Part shown: piece after piece, positions 61,977 through 64,000 of the stretch
Layout: each line of letters opens with the position of its first letter
How positions within the stretch are numbered: the first letter of the stretch is position 1
Assembly: GCF_000617845.2 (NCBI RefSeq)
Contig: NZ_DF820425.1
Location: 3,523,725 to 3,587,724 of the forward strand
DNA length: 64,000 nucleotides
Source of the DNA: Bradyrhizobium sp. DOA9
Lineage (GTDB): Bacteria; Pseudomonadota; Alphaproteobacteria; Rhizobiales; Xanthobacteraceae
Direction of reading: 5' to 3'
Program-made: the position numbers and the translations under genes
The notes under the pieces: generated by a model
The model's input: only the letters and a program-made list of their open reading frames with translations
What the model was told of the DNA's origin: nothing
Databases searched by the model: none

Positions 61977-63338
61977 ATGGATAAGACGGTAGCCATCATC
62001 GGGGCGGGCCCGGTCGGCCTCGCAGCCGCCGCTCATGTGCTCGAACGCGGCATGTCCCCGGTCGTGCTCGAAGCCGGACCCGAGGCCGGGCATGCGGTGC
62101 GGCAATGGCAGCACGTCCAGCTCTTCTCGCCCTGGGAATACAATGTCGACAAGGCCGCGGCGCGCCTGCTTGCACCGACCGGATGGAATTCGCCGGACCC
62201 GAGCTCCTATCCGACCGGCGGCGAACTGATCGAGCGCTATCTTGCGCCGCTCGCAACGCGAACGCCGTTGCGCGAGACGATCCGCAGCTCCAGCCGCGTC
62301 ACCGCGATCAGCCGCGCCGGCTTCGACAAGGCGAGGACGAAGGGGCGGGGGCAAGCGCCGTTCGAGATCCGCTACCGGAACGGCAAAGGCGACGAGGTGC
62401 TGCACGCCGACGCCGTCATCGACGTCTCCGGCACGTGGTTCTCGCCCAATCCCGCCGGCAGCAACGGTCTGCCGGCGTTCGGCGAACGCGAATGCGCCGG
62501 CCGCATCGCCTATGGCATGCCGGCCGTGCGTGGCTCGGCTCGCGACAGATATGCGGGCAAGACCGTGGCCGTGCTCGGCGCCGGCCATTCCGCACTCGGC
62601 ACGCTGATCGATCTCGCAGAGCTCGCCGAGGAGGCGCCCGGCACCAGGCCCGTCTGGCTGCTGCGCGGCGAGGATCCGGCAAAGGCCTTCGGCGGCGGCC
62701 GCAACGACAAGCTTGCCGCGCGCGGCGAGCTGGGCGCAACCTTCGCCGCGCTCGTGACTGCCGGAAAGATCGCGGTCGAGTCCGGCTTCGCTGTCACGCA
62801 CATTTCGGAGCTCGAAGGCCGCCTCAGGATTTCGGCGGGCGCCGGCTCTGCTGCGCGGAGTGTGGTTGCCGACGAGCTGGTGGTGTCGACCGGCTTCCGG
62901 CCCGATCTCTCGTTCCTGTCCGAGCTGCGGCTGCGGCTCGATCCCGCGATCGAGGCGCCCCTCGCGCTCGCGCCGCTGATCGATCCCAACGAGCATAGCT
63001 GCGGAACGGTGCGGCCTCACGGCGCGCGCGAGCTGGCGCATGACGAGCCGGGCTTCTATCTCGCCGGCATGAAATCCTACGGCCGCGCGCCGACCTTCCT
63101 GATGATGACCGGCTACGAGCAGGTCCGCTCGATTGCCGCCGACATCGCCGGCGACAAGACGGCCGCGGCGCGGGTCGAGCTCGTGCTGCCGGAGACCGGC
63201 GTCTGCACACGCGGCGGCGTCGAGTCCGCCGCCGCGGCAGGATGCTGCGGCGGTCCGGCCAAGGCCGAACCCTCGGCCTGCTGTGCCGCCGATGAATCCG
63301 CGAAGAAGGCGGGCGGTGCGGGGTGCGGCTGCTCATGA
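61977..63338 (+). CDS. FAD/NAD(P)-binding oxidoreductase with Cys-rich tail
   Basis: 453 residues from ATG 61977 with GGAG upstream. The FAD site is IIGAGPVGLAAAAHVLERG and the NAD(P) site VLGAGHSALGTLIDLAEL, the two-Rossmann layout of flavin monooxygenase-like or ArsO-type enzymes. The last 45 residues are rich in cysteine (GCCGG, SACCAAD, GAGCGCS; seven Cys), which could bind arsenic. Between a regulator and an MFS transporter in the ars locus; oxidation or handling of organic arsenicals is a plausible role but not proven. Confidence 0.85.
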   Translation: MDKTVAIIGAGPVGLAAAAHVLERGMSPVVLEAGPEAGHAVRQWQHVQLFSPWEYNVDKAAARLLAPTGWNSPDPSSYPTGGELIERYLAPLATRTPLRETIRSSSRVTAISRAGFDKARTKGRGQAPFEIRYRNGKGDEVLHADAVIDVSGTWFSPNPAGSNGLPAFGERECAGRIAYGMPAVRGSARDRYAGKTVAVLGAGHSALGTLIDLAELAEEAPGTRPVWLLRGEDPAKAFGGGRNDKLAARGELGATFAALVTAGKIAVESGFAVTHISELEGRLRISAGAGSAARSVVADELVVSTGFRPDLSFLSELRLRLDPAIEAPLALAPLIDPNEHSCGTVRPHGARELAHDEPGFYLAGMKSYGRAPTFLMMTGYEQVRSIAADIAGDKTAAARVELVLPETGVCTRGGVESAAAAGCCGGPAKAEPSACCAADESAKKAGGAGCGCS

Positions 63339-64000
63339 GCCGAGGCACTGCGAGCCCGCTCACCGTCGTCATCGCGCTCGGCACCGCGCAGACCATCGCG
63401 TGGGCGTCGAGCTACTATCTTCCTGCGATCCTGGCCGCGCCGATCGCGAGCGATCTCGGTCTTGCGCCGACTTACGTCTTCGCAGCGCTGTCGGGCGCGC
63501 TCGTCATCTCCGGCCTGCTTGGTCCGCGCGTTGGGCACGCCATCGATACGTTCGGTGGGCGCAGCATGCTTGCCGTCTCGAACCTCGTTTTCGCCGCTGG
63601 CTTGCTGCTGCTGTCCGTGGCCCATGGCGTAGCGGTGCTGATCGCAGCCTGGACCCTGCTCGGGATCGGCATGGGCATGGGCCTCTATGAAGCCGCGTTC
63701 GCGACGCTTGCGCGCATTTACGGCGCCAATGCGCGACGAACGATCACCGGCATCACCCTGATCGCCGGTTTCGCCAGCACACTCGGCTGGCCGCTCACGA
63801 CCTGGCTCGCCACGGAGTACGGCTGGCGCGCGGCCTGCCAGCTATGGGCGGTGATCCACATCGGCCTTGCCTTGCCGCTCAACCTTGCGCTGCCCCGTGC
63901 CGCTCCATTGCAGCAGGAGGCCGGACCGAGTACGGCCGCAAGCCTGCAATCCGGCCGCCAGAGCGAAACCTTCGCAATGATATTGCTGGCGTACATGTTT
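63335..64000 (+). CDS. MFS transporter, 3'-truncated by window end
   Basis: The frame opens at ATG 63335, overlapping the flavoprotein stop (ATGA), and runs to the end of the window without a stop. At least 222 residues with hydrophobic helices typical of the major facilitator superfamily: LTVVIALGTAQTIAWASSYY, YVFAALSGALVISGLLGPRV, LLLLSVAHGVAVLIAAWTLL and GLYEAAFATLARIYG. Probably exports the product of the flavoprotein or an arsenical; substrate unproven. Confidence 0.85.
   Translation, partial: MSRGTASPLTVVIALGTAQTIAWASSYYLPAILAAPIASDLGLAPTYVFAALSGALVISGLLGPRVGHAIDTFGGRSMLAVSNLVFAAGLLLLSVAHGVAVLIAAWTLLGIGMGMGLYEAAFATLARIYGANARRTITGITLIAGFASTLGWPLTTWLATEYGWRAACQLWAVIHIGLALPLNLALPRAAPLQQEAGPSTAASLQSGRQSETFAMILLAYMF

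Overview
The window is high-GC alphaproteobacterial chromosome, almost certainly from the Bradyrhizobium/Rhodopseudomonas group (Nitrobacteraceae). The evidence is the family content (TIGR03808/TIGR03809 pair, DUF2336, DUF1491, DUF5330, Ros/MucR-type regulator, NrsF anti-sigma), an EcfG-type promoter, CtrA boxes, and several copies of dispersed palindromic repeats typical of Bradyrhizobium intergenic DNA. Family assignments come from reading protein motifs by eye; no database search was run. No tRNA, rRNA, CRISPR array, prophage or intact insertion sequence was seen.

Layout. 1-2.5 kb: 3'-truncated view of an error-prone polymerase gene (dnaE2/imuC) carrying a palindromic repeat inserted in frame. 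2.8-13.8 kb: SDR oxidoreductase, small membrane protein, a broken CoA-transferase remnant, a heavy-metal-type RND pump (adaptor plus CzcA-like pump), a Tat-exported amidohydrolase, a P-loop protein without the Walker A lysine, a TolC-like outer-membrane protein, an enoyl-CoA hydratase and a Lys/Ala-rich secreted protein. 14.0-21.2 kb is regulatory: ECF sigma with NrsF-type anti-sigma, DUF2336, a membrane diguanylate cyclase, then a second ECF sigma, a cysteine-less anti-sigma and an exported subtilase in one operon that ends at an intrinsic terminator.

21.5-23.7 kb: convergent TIGR03809 and TIGR03808 genes. 23.9-34.9 kb is a long leftward block: pyroglutamyl-peptidase-like protein and meaB, a MntA/HepT-type toxin-antitoxin pair, a tripartite tricarboxylate transporter (TctC, TctB, TctA), a DUF3298 protein and methylmalonyl-CoA mutase (mutA, a GFA-family gene, mutB). 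MeaB protects the mutase, so the block probably serves propionyl-CoA/methylmalonyl-CoA metabolism. 35.0-36.7 kb: folate genes folP-folB-folK. 38-45.4 kb: HerA-like ATPase, GT87, M20 peptidase, class II aldolase and GT39-like glycosyltransferase.

45.7-54.4 kb: a proline-rich membrane protein behind an EcfG-type promoter, a MucR-like regulator with an altered finger, SufE, DUF5330, a PAS histidine kinase overlapping a peptidoglycan-binding protein, DUF1491, a second DUF2336 with a perfect upstream CtrA box, and a lipoprotein. 54.5-59.5 kb is the most unusual stretch: an exported TPR-CHAT protease of 1139 residues, a secreted beta-rich protein, a soluble zinc-ribbon/coiled-coil protein whose start lies in a tandem array of CAAGTGA units, and a zinc-ribbon membrane protein. 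59.5-64 kb is an arsenic-resistance locus: arsR-arsC(LMW-PTP type)-aqpS-arsC(glutaredoxin type) leftward, and divergently a second arsR, a flavoprotein with a cysteine-rich tail and an MFS transporter cut by the window end.
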